Positions 1 through 6,744 are shown, counted from the first letter of the stretch. The stretch is DNA of 8,377 bases from Adhaeribacter sp. (GCA_028288395.1 JAQBNV010000249.1:1-8377), one strand, 5' to 3'. Numbers and translations are program-made. Notes: generated by a model from the sequence alone, not told the origin.

Positions 1-134
1 CTATATTCACGCTGCCCAAGTAGTAACATGATTTGTTCATGATGGTAAAAGTTGTTCGCACTCCTTCTACCGCTACTGCGGTCTTTTTCGTTATATCATT
101 ACTTCTACTGGACTACCTATTATTTTATTTGCCA

Positions 135-1001
135 TTAAAACAGCGCCTGTTTTTTCCGGGTGGCCGGTCGCAAAAATTTATTCAGTCTATTAGCTTTCTG
201 GGCCTTAAGTCCCTGAATTACCAAAGCCGCATTGAGGCGGGCACCGGCCTCAACGGTATGGGTGTGATCGGTGTTGTTAAAATAGGCGGCTTTTACTTTC
301 GCTTCCCCTTTGGCTTCGTACCGGTCAGCAATTATTTTATTTAAAGGAATGAAATAAGCGCCACCCTGTTCGGCGGCTTCGGCGGCCCATTTCCCATAAT
401 CCAGGTCGTTGCGGTTGGATTTACCCGCTTGCCAGGTATTGCGGGGCACCGGCGATAACACGATGGCTGTCGCGCCTTTGGCTTTGGTATCCGAGATAAA
501 TTTGCGCAGGTACCAGCCGTACGAATGGACCACTTCGTGTTTTTTGGTAATAAGGTTATTAATTTCTTCCGTTTCTTCGCCGTTGCTTCTGATGGTGCCA
601 CGGGCCCGGAGCGTATCGTTCACGGGGCTGCTGTCGTTGTGCCCAAATTGCATCATCACAAAATCGCCGGGCTTTATATTGGCCAGCACTTTATCCCACA
701 AACCCATTGCCTGAAACGTGCGGCTGCTGGTTCCACCCAAAGCATTATTTACCACCGCTACTTTAGTTGTATCGAAATACGCTGGCAAAAAATCACCCCA
801 GCCCCACAGCCCACCATCGCCTTTGCCCTTGCCGTTTTTTACGGTAGAGTCACCGATGAGAAATAAAGTTGGCTTGGAGCTGGTTTGTTTTGGCTCCACA
901 CACGCCGAAAACACCACTCCTATGGCAAAAACCCAGGCCCAGAACCGGAGCGCAGATTTTGCCAACTTCAGGTTATTATTTTTAATAATTCTAGATTTCA
1001 T
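135..1001 (-). CDS. Rhamnogalacturonan acetylesterase-like SGNH/GDSL lipoprotein (copy 1, diverged block II)
   Basis: Predicted to remove O-acetyl groups from galacturonic acid residues of rhamnogalacturonan I (carbohydrate esterase family 12-type, SGNH hydrolase fold). Seen in the 288-aa product: a long basic N-terminus, a hydrophobic stretch at about 20-33 and a lipobox ending at Cys34 (FSAC), so a lipoprotein. Block I is GDST with nucleophile Ser52, oxyanion residues are Gly90 and Asn122 (GHND), and the DHTH motif supplies Asp245 and His248, so the active site is complete. Residues after Cys34 (VEPK) do not resemble the acidic lipoprotein export signals known in Bacteroidota, so a periplasm-facing position is plausible (inference). 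Block II reads GGTSSRTF followed by MGLW, where the neighbouring paralogue has AGRSTRTF and EGRW; an Arg beside the oxyanion Gly is therefore Thr. It lies 184 nt downstream of that paralogue and is probably the last gene of the pectin cluster. The ATG at 999-1001 is the only Met in the signal region. Acetyl-pectin or acetyl-xylan specificity cannot be excluded. Confidence 0.88.
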   Translation of the reverse strand: MKSRIIKNNNLKLAKSALRFWAWVFAIGVVFSACVEPKQTSSKPTLFLIGDSTVKNGKGKGDGGLWGWGDFLPAYFDTTKVAVVNNALGGTSSRTFQAMGLWDKVLANIKPGDFVMMQFGHNDSSPVNDTLRARGTIRSNGEETEEINNLITKKHEVVHSYGWYLRKFISDTKAKGATAIVLSPVPRNTWQAGKSNRNDLDYGKWAAEAAEQGGAYFIPLNKIIADRYEAKGEAKVKAAYFNNTDHTHTVEAGARLNAALVIQGLKAQKANRLNKFLRPATRKKQALF

Positions 1002-1089
1002 AGGTATCAGAGGTAATGGCGGGAAGAGAAAAATTATATGGCATAATGGCTTTACGCTACTATTGTGCGGCCTGCGGCGGGTAAACGAG

Positions 1090-1165
1090 GAAATGAAAAA
1101 TCATTTCAGCCTATTATCTATAAAGGCCGGCGGCCTAGAAATAATAGACACGAGCGGAACGCTCG
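1090..1165. repeat. Cluster of three palindromes between the two esterase genes (REP-like)
   Basis: Three perfect hairpins lie in a row: GAAATGA/TCATTTC (1090-1107, loop AAAA), AGGCC/GGCCT (1124-1136, loop GGC) and CGAGCG/CGCTCG (1151-1165, loop GAA). The last is flanked by direct copies of AATAG (1143-1147 and 1170-1174). No long T tract follows, so a simple terminator is unlikely. The GC-rich hairpin resembles repetitive extragenic palindromes; it could stabilise or attenuate the mRNA between the two esterase genes. Its genome copy number cannot be seen here. Confidence 0.45.
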
Positions 1166-1185
1166 CGCCAATAGTTGTTAAATAA

Positions 1186-1983
1186 TCAGTCTTCATATTT
1201 GTGCTTCCGGTTCAGGTATTTTTTTAAATCACATCTCTTTAACTCTTTCAGGCCCTGCCCCACCGAAGCGGCATTTTCGCGGGCACCGGCCGGGTTGGTA
1301 TGGGTATGATCGCCGGGAAAATATGCTTTTACTTTTTCCGGACCCATTTGGTCGTATTTGTCCGCGGAGATGCGATTTAGATCGATAAAGGCAACGCCTT
1401 CGGATTGGGCTACATCGGCGGCCCATCGGCCGAAGGTATCATCTGCCCGAAGCACTTTTCCTTCCTGCCATTGATTGCGCGGAATCATAGATAAAATAAT
1501 AGGGGTTGCGCCTTGTGCTTTGGCATCACGCACAAATTTACGCAGGTACCAGCCGTAGGTATGCACCGTTTCCCGGGTTCCGTTGGGCCAGGTCAGTTCT
1601 TTGGTTTCTTCGCCGGTTCCGCGCAACACCCCGCGATAGCCGGCCTTGGTGGTATCTGGAGTGCTTCCTTCGTTATGACCAAACTGCATCATCACAAAAT
1701 CACCGGGTTTGAGGGTAACCAACACTTTATCCCACCGGCCTTCTTTAATAAAAGTACGGGTACTACGGCCCGCCATCGCCTGGTTGCTTACGGCTATTTT
1801 AGTTGTGTCGAAAAGTTCGGCGATGTAGCTGCCCCACCCCCCGTAACCGGCATTGGTATTACGCACCGTAGAATCTCCGATGATATACAGGACCGGCTTT
1901 GGCTTAGAAGGTTTACTGGTCAGACAACCACATAAAAATCCTAACAGGAAAATAAAAATTTTAAAATAACCTCTACTTCGCAT
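1186..1983 (-). CDS. Rhamnogalacturonan acetylesterase-like SGNH/GDSL lipoprotein (copy 2, canonical motifs)
   Basis: Second predicted rhamnogalacturonan acetylesterase (CE12-type, related to Bacillus YesT/RhgT and fungal RGAE), 265 aa. The signal sequence is short, with hydrophobic residues 8-18 and a lipobox LCGC ending at Cys20, so the mature protein should be a membrane-anchored lipoprotein. The catalytic set is complete: GDST with Ser38, AGRSTRTF with Gly72, GHNE with Asn104, and DHTH with Asp225 and His228. Residues 93-104 (PGDFVMMQFGHN) and 143-150 (YGWYLRKF) match copy 1 exactly or almost so, which points to an old gene duplication. Its ATG lies inside the last codons of the rhamnogalacturonan lyase gene (overlap 1973-1983, different frame), so translational coupling within one mRNA is likely. 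The upstream bases are A-rich with no Shine-Dalgarno sequence. Deacetylation by this enzyme would expose the backbone to the lyase encoded just upstream. Exact substrate is inferred from family and context. Confidence 0.9.
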   Translation of the reverse strand: MRSRGYFKIFIFLLGFLCGCLTSKPSKPKPVLYIIGDSTVRNTNAGYGGWGSYIAELFDTTKIAVSNQAMAGRSTRTFIKEGRWDKVLVTLKPGDFVMMQFGHNEGSTPDTTKAGYRGVLRGTGEETKELTWPNGTRETVHTYGWYLRKFVRDAKAQGATPIILSMIPRNQWQEGKVLRADDTFGRWAADVAQSEGVAFIDLNRISADKYDQMGPEKVKAYFPGDHTHTNPAGARENAASVGQGLKELKRCDLKKYLNRKHKYED

Positions 1984-3847
1984 TTTTTGATTTATTAAAG
2001 GTTTCCGGCGCCACCCGAATAACCGGCCATTTAATTTTTTTGGTACCCTGGCCTAAATAAAAGCTGGGGTGAGGCGGTTGGTTATAGGCCACGTTCTGCC
2101 AGGCAATGGCGAGGCGGTACTGCGGATCGTGCATGAGGGTTGGTAGCCGGTGCTCCGTGGGAATGGTAGAGGTAAAAAGGCGCAGTTCCTGGTTATCAAT
2201 GGTCCGGAATATTACTTCCTCCCGCCAGTCGCCCAAAATATCGGCACTCAGGGCCGGGGTGGATTTGGTACCGTTGTTGGATGTACAGCCTTCGGCCGTA
2301 AACAGCCGGCCAATTTTATATTTATCAATGTGGTTGCCATCCAGCAGTTCCTGGGTCAGGTCACCATCCCACCAAATCAAAAAATTAGTGGAAGGCGGAT
2401 GGTTGCCAATTTTTTTTCCTTTAAGGTTTAATAAACCTTCCGAACCGGAAAACCACATTTCGGCTCCCGGGTTAGTCCCGTCAATGTCGGCGGCTACGCC
2501 CCGTCCCACATCTTTGCCATCGTGTCCCCGCCATAATATCTGGCCGGTACGGGCATCGTAAAGCGCGGCTCCGGGACCAGATGTATTCGTTTCGTTTTCG
2601 TGGATGCCAAATACCTCCAGCCCCGGCCGGGTAGGATCAAAATCTGAAACATGCAAAGCATCGCCATGGCGCAGGCCGGTGGTAAATAAACCTTGGCCAT
2701 TATCATCCACTACCATCGCGCCATAAATAATTTCGTCTTTACCGTCTGCATCCACATCGGCAATGCTTAGGCCATGGTTGCCCATGCCGGAATAAGGATT
2801 ATCGCGGTTTTCTGAATCGAATACCCAGCGGGAGGTTAGTTGCCCCTTGCGATAGTCCCAGGCGGCGATAACCGATCGGCCATAATAGCCTCGGCACATC
2901 AGCACGCTGGGGAGTTTACCGTCGAGGTAGGCGGCGCCAGCTACGAAACGATCGACCCGGTTGCCATTATTATCATTGCCGCCGTTGCCACCCACGCCAC
3001 CCCATCCGCCTAAATCGCCCCGTCCTGGTATATAATTGGCAGTAGCCAGGGCTTCGCCGGTCAGGCCGCTGAATACCGTAAAATATTCCGGACCTTTTAA
3101 TATTTTACCATTTACATCGCGCCAATCGGCAGTTGCCTCTCCTATTATTTTTCCTTTACCGTCTTGCGTGCCATCAGCGGTCTTGCAGGCAAATTCAGCT
3201 TTGCCGTCGCCGTCCAGGTCCAACACTATGAACTGGGTATAATGCGCCCCTTCCCGAATATTTTTGCCTAAGTTTATTTCCCAGAGCAGCGTGCCATCCA
3301 GTTTATAGGCCTGGAAAATGGGTTCGTCGGTTAAGCCATTCGCGGGGGTATCGCGGCCGCGGCCGGTTTGGTGCAGCACTATTTCGTATTCCCCATCGCC
3401 GTCTAGATCGGCAGCCGAAGCATCATTGGGGGTATAGCCCGCAGGTGTTTTGAGCTTGATGGAAAGATACTGCTGAATGGGAGAACCGGCAGGTAAGGTA
3501 AAGGCCGTGCTCGCCGCCTGCTCTTTGCCTTGCCGGATGGGTCTTACAAAATAAGAAAGGCGCTGCTTTGCATCCGCGTTGGTATCCGTAAAGTTGGTGC
3601 TTTGGGTTAGCGGTAGTTTATTCAGCTTTACCGGGGCTTTCCCGCCGGTGCTCCGGTACAGGTTAAAAGCAATATTATCCGGATCCGTCCCCAGCATGCG
3701 CCAACCAACATACACTTTTCCTTCGCCCTGGTGTACCGCTACTACCCCCCTGCCCAGGTTTTCCATTAGGCGTTGGGCCTGCACAATTTTTAGGTTAAAA
3801 AAATATACCCCGATTAAAGATAAAATTAACAAGCTTTGGCGGCGCAT
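1973..3847 (-). CDS. Rhamnogalacturonan lyase, polysaccharide lyase family 11 type
   Basis: Predicted to cleave the rhamnosyl-(1,4)-galacturonic acid bond of the rhamnogalacturonan-I backbone by beta-elimination, like Bacillus YesW/YesX. The 624-aa product has a Sec signal peptide (basic MRRQ, hydrophobic 6-18, likely cut after VQA at 22-24) and no lipobox Cys. The start of the mature protein (RLMENLGRGVVAV) is the usual opening of PL11 enzymes. Acidic calcium-type loops recur along the chain: DLDGDG at 147-152 and 210-215, DVDADG at 364-369, DIDG at 454-457 and DILGDWREE at 536-544, as expected for the multi-bladed beta-propeller. NRVDRFVAGAAYLDGK (296-311) and RGYYGRSVIAAWDY (319-332) are conserved family stretches. 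A Gly/Asn-rich segment at about 280-295 looks expanded. The frame stays open upstream to a TTG at 3895, but the ATG at 3847 gives a proper signal peptide and is preferred. No type IX sorting domain is seen at the C-terminus, so periplasmic action is plausible. First gene of the pectin cluster. Confidence 0.93.
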   Translation of the reverse strand: MRRQSLLILSLIGVYFFNLKIVQAQRLMENLGRGVVAVHQGEGKVYVGWRMLGTDPDNIAFNLYRSTGGKAPVKLNKLPLTQSTNFTDTNADAKQRLSYFVRPIRQGKEQAASTAFTLPAGSPIQQYLSIKLKTPAGYTPNDASAADLDGDGEYEIVLHQTGRGRDTPANGLTDEPIFQAYKLDGTLLWEINLGKNIREGAHYTQFIVLDLDGDGKAEFACKTADGTQDGKGKIIGEATADWRDVNGKILKGPEYFTVFSGLTGEALATANYIPGRGDLGGWGGVGGNGGNDNNGNRVDRFVAGAAYLDGKLPSVLMCRGYYGRSVIAAWDYRKGQLTSRWVFDSENRDNPYSGMGNHGLSIADVDADGKDEIIYGAMVVDDNGQGLFTTGLRHGDALHVSDFDPTRPGLEVFGIHENETNTSGPGAALYDARTGQILWRGHDGKDVGRGVAADIDGTNPGAEMWFSGSEGLLNLKGKKIGNHPPSTNFLIWWDGDLTQELLDGNHIDKYKIGRLFTAEGCTSNNGTKSTPALSADILGDWREEVIFRTIDNQELRLFTSTIPTEHRLPTLMHDPQYRLAIAWQNVAYNQPPHPSFYLGQGTKKIKWPVIRVAPETFNKSKNAK

Positions 3848-3939
3848 GGGCTGGTGGCTGGTGATATTACCTGTTAATATAGAAATTAAAACCAATAGCT
3901 TTTATGCGAATACTAAAGGAATTAATTGGCTAAAAGCCG

Positions 3940-3970
3940 GAAAAATAGTCTCCCTTGGAATACGCCCCAA
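3940..3970 (-). promoter_or_regulatory. Candidate Bacteroidota promoter for the lyase-esterase operon
   Basis: On the minus strand a TTG (3970-3968) is followed after 20 nt by TATTTTTC (3947-3940). This resembles the Bacteroidota sigma factor pattern of TTTG near -33 and TAnnTTTG near -7, with one mismatch in the -7 element and the right spacing. It would start transcription roughly 85-90 nt before the lyase ATG. A short inverted repeat, CTTGG (3954-3958) and CCAAG (3967-3971) with 8 nt between, overlaps the -33 region and could be an operator. Prediction from motif only. Confidence 0.4.
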
Positions 3971-4117
3971 GCGTTAAGAGCAAATGACCAGATTAAATAG
4001 ATTTAGTACCTACAGAAAGCTTTACACTCTCCGGATGAAACCAAACCAGAAAATCTTTTAGCGCTTGTCTGGCTATTATTTTAGTCCTATCTTTTGTTTA
4101 AAACCGGCCAATCAAAA

Positions 4118-4642
4118 TTAAAACACCTGGTTTATTTCTTGTTTTAGAAAGCTGATGGTTTGCCCGGTCGGGTCTTTTTCGCTGGCCAGTACATTTTCGA
4201 GGATTCTTTTGGCCAGGTCGGTGCCTTTGGCGTTTTCCGGCAACTCATGATATACCCGGTTAACCAGGGTTACCACGTCTTCTTTTGCCCTTTTCACCAT
4301 TTGCCAGCTTTGATCGCTCATGTACATTTGCTGCGATAAATTATGGTTAAATTCTTCGCGTATTTCGCTTAACAAAACGCGCTGATAATCCGCGGCAGTT
4401 TGGCCGGCGCTGCTTACCCGTACTAATAAATTGCTGGGAGAAATGCGTTCGAGTAACAAACAAACTCTTTCGTAAGCCTGCAACCGAATGGGCAATACTA
4501 CTTCTGAATTTCTCATCCGCAGTTCTAAAATCCGTTTCTGGTACTCTTTGGTTAAATAAGTGTTCACCAGGGAATACATGCCGTACAGCACCAGGGCCGC
4601 GGGTAAAATAACTTTCAGGAGGTCAAAAATATAATCTGTCAT
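4118..4642 (-). CDS. Conserved single-span membrane protein of unknown function (DUF7935-like)
   Basis: A 174-aa protein with one hydrophobic segment at about 5-28, followed by a basic, helix-rich soluble region (KEYQKR at 32-37, then ELRMRN). This suggests a membrane anchor with a cytoplasmic tail. No enzymatic motif, signal-cleavage site or cysteine pair is seen. The stretch LPIRLQAYERVCLLLERI (50-67), followed by SPSNLLVRV (68-76), is what I recall as the hallmark of a small Bacteroidota-wide family, recently named DUF7935; that assignment is from memory and not certain. The tail is predicted mostly helical and ends in FLKQEINQVF. The gene is divergent from the iron-sulfur carrier gene, with 147 nt between the two start codons. 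It has no close same-strand partner: the lyase ATG lies 270 nt beyond its stop. The coding status is well supported by the TM pattern and composition; function is unknown. Confidence 0.75.
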   Translation of the reverse strand: MTDYIFDLLKVILPAALVLYGMYSLVNTYLTKEYQKRILELRMRNSEVVLPIRLQAYERVCLLLERISPSNLLVRVSSAGQTAADYQRVLLSEIREEFNHNLSQQMYMSDQSWQMVKRAKEDVVTLVNRVYHELPENAKGTDLAKRILENVLASEKDPTGQTISFLKQEINQVF

Positions 4643-4761
4643 AAATAATTAAAATTCGGATCTGGCCGTAAAAATATAGAATTTAGTTATGAATTATTTA
4701 TTATTCCCACCTGTTCTATTACTACCTTTAAATTTGCAAAACAAAATACTTAAATATTAGT

Positions 4762-4769
4762 TAATTTTG
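4762..4769 (+). promoter_or_regulatory. -7 element of the iron-sulfur carrier gene promoter
   Basis: TAATTTTG is a perfect match to the Bacteroidota -7 consensus TAnnTTTG, 20 nt before the ATG at 4790. A TTTG occurs at 4733-4736 but the 25-nt spacing is longer than the usual 19-21, so the -33 assignment is doubtful. Transcription would begin near 4775, leaving a very short A-rich leader without a Shine-Dalgarno sequence, as is common in this phylum. Confidence 0.55.
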
Positions 4770-4789
4770 CGTAGTTAAAATCAAAAACC

Positions 4790-5143
4790 ATGGAAACAGC
4801 AACTATAAATAACATTGCCCCTATAAGCCTGACGCCCCGGGCCGTGGAAGAAGTAAAAATTATAATGCAAGATAAAAGCGTACCCGCCGAATATTCCTTA
4901 CGGATCGGCGTTCAGGGTGGTGGCTGCTCCGGTATGTCTTACCTGTTAGGATTTGATAAAAAGAAAGATAGCGACGAAACCTACCAGATTAACGGCGTAG
5001 AAGTAATAATGGATAAAAAGCATGGCATGTACGTGATGGGCATGGAAGTAGATTTCCAGGATGGCCTGAATGCCCGGGGATTTATCTTTAACAACCCCAA
5101 AGCCAAAAGCACCTGCGGCTGCGGTACCTCTTTCTCCGCCTAA
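4790..5143 (+). CDS. A-type iron-sulfur cluster carrier protein (IscA/SufA/ErpA family)
   Basis: Small (117 aa) HesB/IscA-type protein that would hold a nascent iron-sulfur cluster and pass it to client apoproteins in the cytoplasm. The family signature is intact: Cys46 in GGGCSGMSY and the C-terminal CGC pair Cys109 and Cys111 in STCGCGTSFS, the three ligands used by A-type carriers. The opening ISLTPRAVEEVK (12-23) and the segment FIFNNPKA are also typical. Length matches the family norm. The ATG at 4790 is in an ACCATGG context and sits 20 nt after a consensus -7 element. No suf or isc genes are adjacent in the window, so the gene appears to be a single-gene transcription unit closed by the terminator at 5181. 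Whether it acts as IscA, SufA or ErpA cannot be told from sequence alone, so no symbol is given. Confidence 0.95.
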   Translation: METATINNIAPISLTPRAVEEVKIIMQDKSVPAEYSLRIGVQGGGCSGMSYLLGFDKKKDSDETYQINGVEVIMDKKHGMYVMGMEVDFQDGLNARGFIFNNPKAKSTCGCGTSFSA

Positions 5144-5180
5144 TTTGTAATTATTTTTTACCCATTATTCTATTAATGAT

Positions 5181-5208
5181 AAAAGCCACTCCCGGAGTGG
5201 CTTTTTTT
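5181..5208 (+). terminator. Strong intrinsic terminator, probably bidirectional
   Basis: GCCACTC (5185-5191) pairs with GAGTGGC (5195-5201) around a 3-nt loop. The stem is extended by AAAA/TTTT and followed by seven T residues (5202-5208). It lies 37 nt after the iron-sulfur carrier stop. On the minus strand the same hairpin is followed by TTTT, so it can also stop transcripts leaving the converging permease gene, which ends at 5275. Confidence 0.9.
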
Positions 5209-5274
5209 GTTGCTATCTCTCCTACTAAGCTTATTTGCATTTCGCAGCATGAACAAAGTAAAACCAGGCGAGTT

Positions 5275-6576
5275 TTAAACTTTGTAAAATATCCATTTCG
5301 ACAACTCCCGGTAATTAACTTTTTTACCGTACATTAAAATACCAACCCGGTAAATACGGGCCGCCAGCCAGGTAGTACCCATAAAGCCCAATACCAGTAA
5401 ACCCATTGATAGCAGGAGTTCCGGCAACGGTACCCCAAACGGAATACGCAGCATCATGGCAATGGGCGAGGTAAACGGGATAATCGACATCCAGAAAGCT
5501 ACTGCCCCATCGGGGTTGCGAATAATTACGGTTTGGGCGACAATAAAGGTCATGATGAGCGGCACCGTAATGGGCAGCATAAATTGCTGGGTATCGGTTT
5601 CGTTGTCAACAGCCGCGCCTACCGCCCCAAACAAAGCCCCGTAAAGCAAATAACCCCCTAAAAAGTAGAATACAAAACAACCTAGGATCAGCGGTAAATT
5701 TAAATTATCCAGCGCGGTTAATATTTCGGTGGCGCCGGTACCGCGAACATCGGCCGGTGTAGCAGCTCCCATTACGGTTGCAGTAGGTGGTGGGGTGAGT
5801 TTATCTTTAAAGCTGGCAGTAACCGCCGAGGTTACCACCGTCGATAAAATAATCCAGAGCAGAAACTGGGTGAGGCCCACGGCCGCAATGCCCAATATTT
5901 TACCCATCATCAACTGAAAAGGCTTAACCGACGAAATAATTACTTCTACAATCCGGCTGGTTTTTTCTTCTATTACGCCCCGCATAATTTGCACACCGTA
6001 AATAAAAATAAACATGTAAATCAGGAAAGCGCCTGCGTAACCAGCGCCGGTCGTTACAAATGCATTATTATCTTTCTCCCCTTCTTTGCTCAGGTTGGTA
6101 GTATTGATAGAAATATCGGTCTTGATTTTTTCCAGCACGGCCTGGTCGATGCCAGATTGACGGTATTTGACAGCTTCTATTTCCTGGCGCAATTTATTTT
6201 CGATGGCTATTTTATTATCCAGACTGACATTGGTTTGAGAGTAAAGCCGGATGCCGGTAGGGTTTGCCAGGTCGAGGTGCGGAATGTAAAGCAAGGCGGT
6301 ATGATCGCTGTCCAGAAAGGCGGTTTTCAGGGTCTCCAGGTCGCCCTGCACAGGTATATATTTTCGTTTTTCCGTACTTTCAAATTTATTCTGGAACAAA
6401 CCGCTTTCGTCCAGCACCTGAATGGTATTGGTTTGGTCCGAAACGGTAGTTAGAAATATGGGTACTACCAGAATGGCAGCCAGCAGCACCGGCGCCAGCA
6501 GGGTCATGACAATGAAACTTTTTTTCCGGACCCGGACGAGATATTCCCGCTGTAAAATTAACCAGATTTTATGCAT
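5275..6576 (-). CDS. ABC-2 type transporter permease, NatB-like
   Basis: Integral membrane subunit of an ABC exporter of the NatB/YhaP type (COG1668-like). The 433-aa product has a first membrane span at about 21-43 preceded by the basic stretch RVRKKSF. A large extracytoplasmic domain (about 44-175) follows, then about five further spans (roughly 178-199, 223-253, 294-318, 333-353 and 386-408). The cytoplasmic stretch EEKTSRIVEVIISSVKPF (203-220) is the characteristic coupling segment of this family, and VDNETDTQQF (323-332) is another familiar loop. The frame can be opened at a TTG at 6612, but the ATG at 6576 gives MHKIWLILQREY, the usual family opening, and is chosen. No ATP-binding partner is encoded next to it: the gene on its 5' side is an MFS symporter and on its 3' side a converging carrier gene. 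Substrate unknown; NatB itself works in sodium export, but many relatives do not. A dyad lies just upstream. Confidence 0.88.
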   Translation of the reverse strand: MHKIWLILQREYLVRVRKKSFIVMTLLAPVLLAAILVVPIFLTTVSDQTNTIQVLDESGLFQNKFESTEKRKYIPVQGDLETLKTAFLDSDHTALLYIPHLDLANPTGIRLYSQTNVSLDNKIAIENKLRQEIEAVKYRQSGIDQAVLEKIKTDISINTTNLSKEGEKDNNAFVTTGAGYAGAFLIYMFIFIYGVQIMRGVIEEKTSRIVEVIISSVKPFQLMMGKILGIAAVGLTQFLLWIILSTVVTSAVTASFKDKLTPPPTATVMGAATPADVRGTGATEILTALDNLNLPLILGCFVFYFLGGYLLYGALFGAVGAAVDNETDTQQFMLPITVPLIMTFIVAQTVIIRNPDGAVAFWMSIIPFTSPIAMMLRIPFGVPLPELLLSMGLLVLGFMGTTWLAARIYRVGILMYGKKVNYRELSKWIFYKV

Positions 6577-6598
6577 AGCTGTAAGGTAAGCCCTAGGA

Positions 6599-6622
6599 CC
6601 GGATATATGCAAATAAATCCGG
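6599..6622. promoter_or_regulatory. Inverted repeat upstream of the ABC permease, possible operator
   Basis: CCGGAT (6599-6604) and ATCCGG (6617-6622) form a perfect 6-bp dyad with a 12-nt AT-rich centre, 22 nt before the permease ATG. The centre contains TTTATTTG on the minus strand, one mismatch from the TAnnTTTG -7 consensus, so the dyad would straddle the core promoter. It may bind a dimeric regulator or be a chance repeat. Confidence 0.3.
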
Positions 6623-6664
6623 CAAAATCAGAAAGGACTAAAGTGGGTTAAAATAATGAAATGG

Positions 6665-6697
6665 GAAAGCCTTTAAAACGAAGTTCTAAAGGCTTTC
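6665..6697 (-). terminator. Hairpin terminator after the sugar transporter gene
   Basis: GAAAGCCTTTA (6665-6675) and TAAAGGCTTTC (6687-6697) form a perfect 11-bp stem. Part of the loop can pair further as AAC/GTT around a GAA triloop. It lies 47 nt beyond the symporter stop codon. On the minus strand the T content after the stem is uneven (CCATTTCATTATTTT), so it is an imperfect intrinsic terminator, but its place between two same-strand genes fits. Confidence 0.6.
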
Positions 6698-6744
6698 TTA
6701 TTTCTTTAAATATCTCCCTGGCTTTTATTAAACCAGGTTGTAGG

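Noticed and set aside
69..88. Plus-strand hairpin ACCGC-TACT-GCGGT followed by CTTTTT, terminator-like
   Set aside because: The stem is only 5 bp and no plus-strand gene is seen reading into it; a gene ending left of the window could use it but this is unsupported.
1..112. Minus-strand frame open from 112 off the left edge, with an ATG at 40-38 (MNKSCYYLGSVNI)
   Set aside because: Only 13 codons after the ATG are visible, with no recognisable motif. It could be the start of the next gene but cannot be supported from this window.
718..1185. Plus-strand open frame of 155 codons
   Set aside because: Antisense shadow of the first esterase running into the intergenic gap; no homology signature, signal or domain pattern.
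3848..3895. Upstream extension of the lyase from a TTG at 3895
   Set aside because: It would put 16 extra residues before a well-formed signal peptide that starts at the ATG at 3847.
5989..6453. Plus-strand open frame of 154 codons
   Set aside because: Lies wholly antisense to the extracytoplasmic domain of the ABC permease, whose family features are clear.
6577..6612. Upstream extension of the ABC permease from a TTG at 6612
   Set aside because: The extra 12 residues are not family-like, and the ATG at 6576 gives the usual N-terminus; the extension also runs through the dyad and likely promoter.
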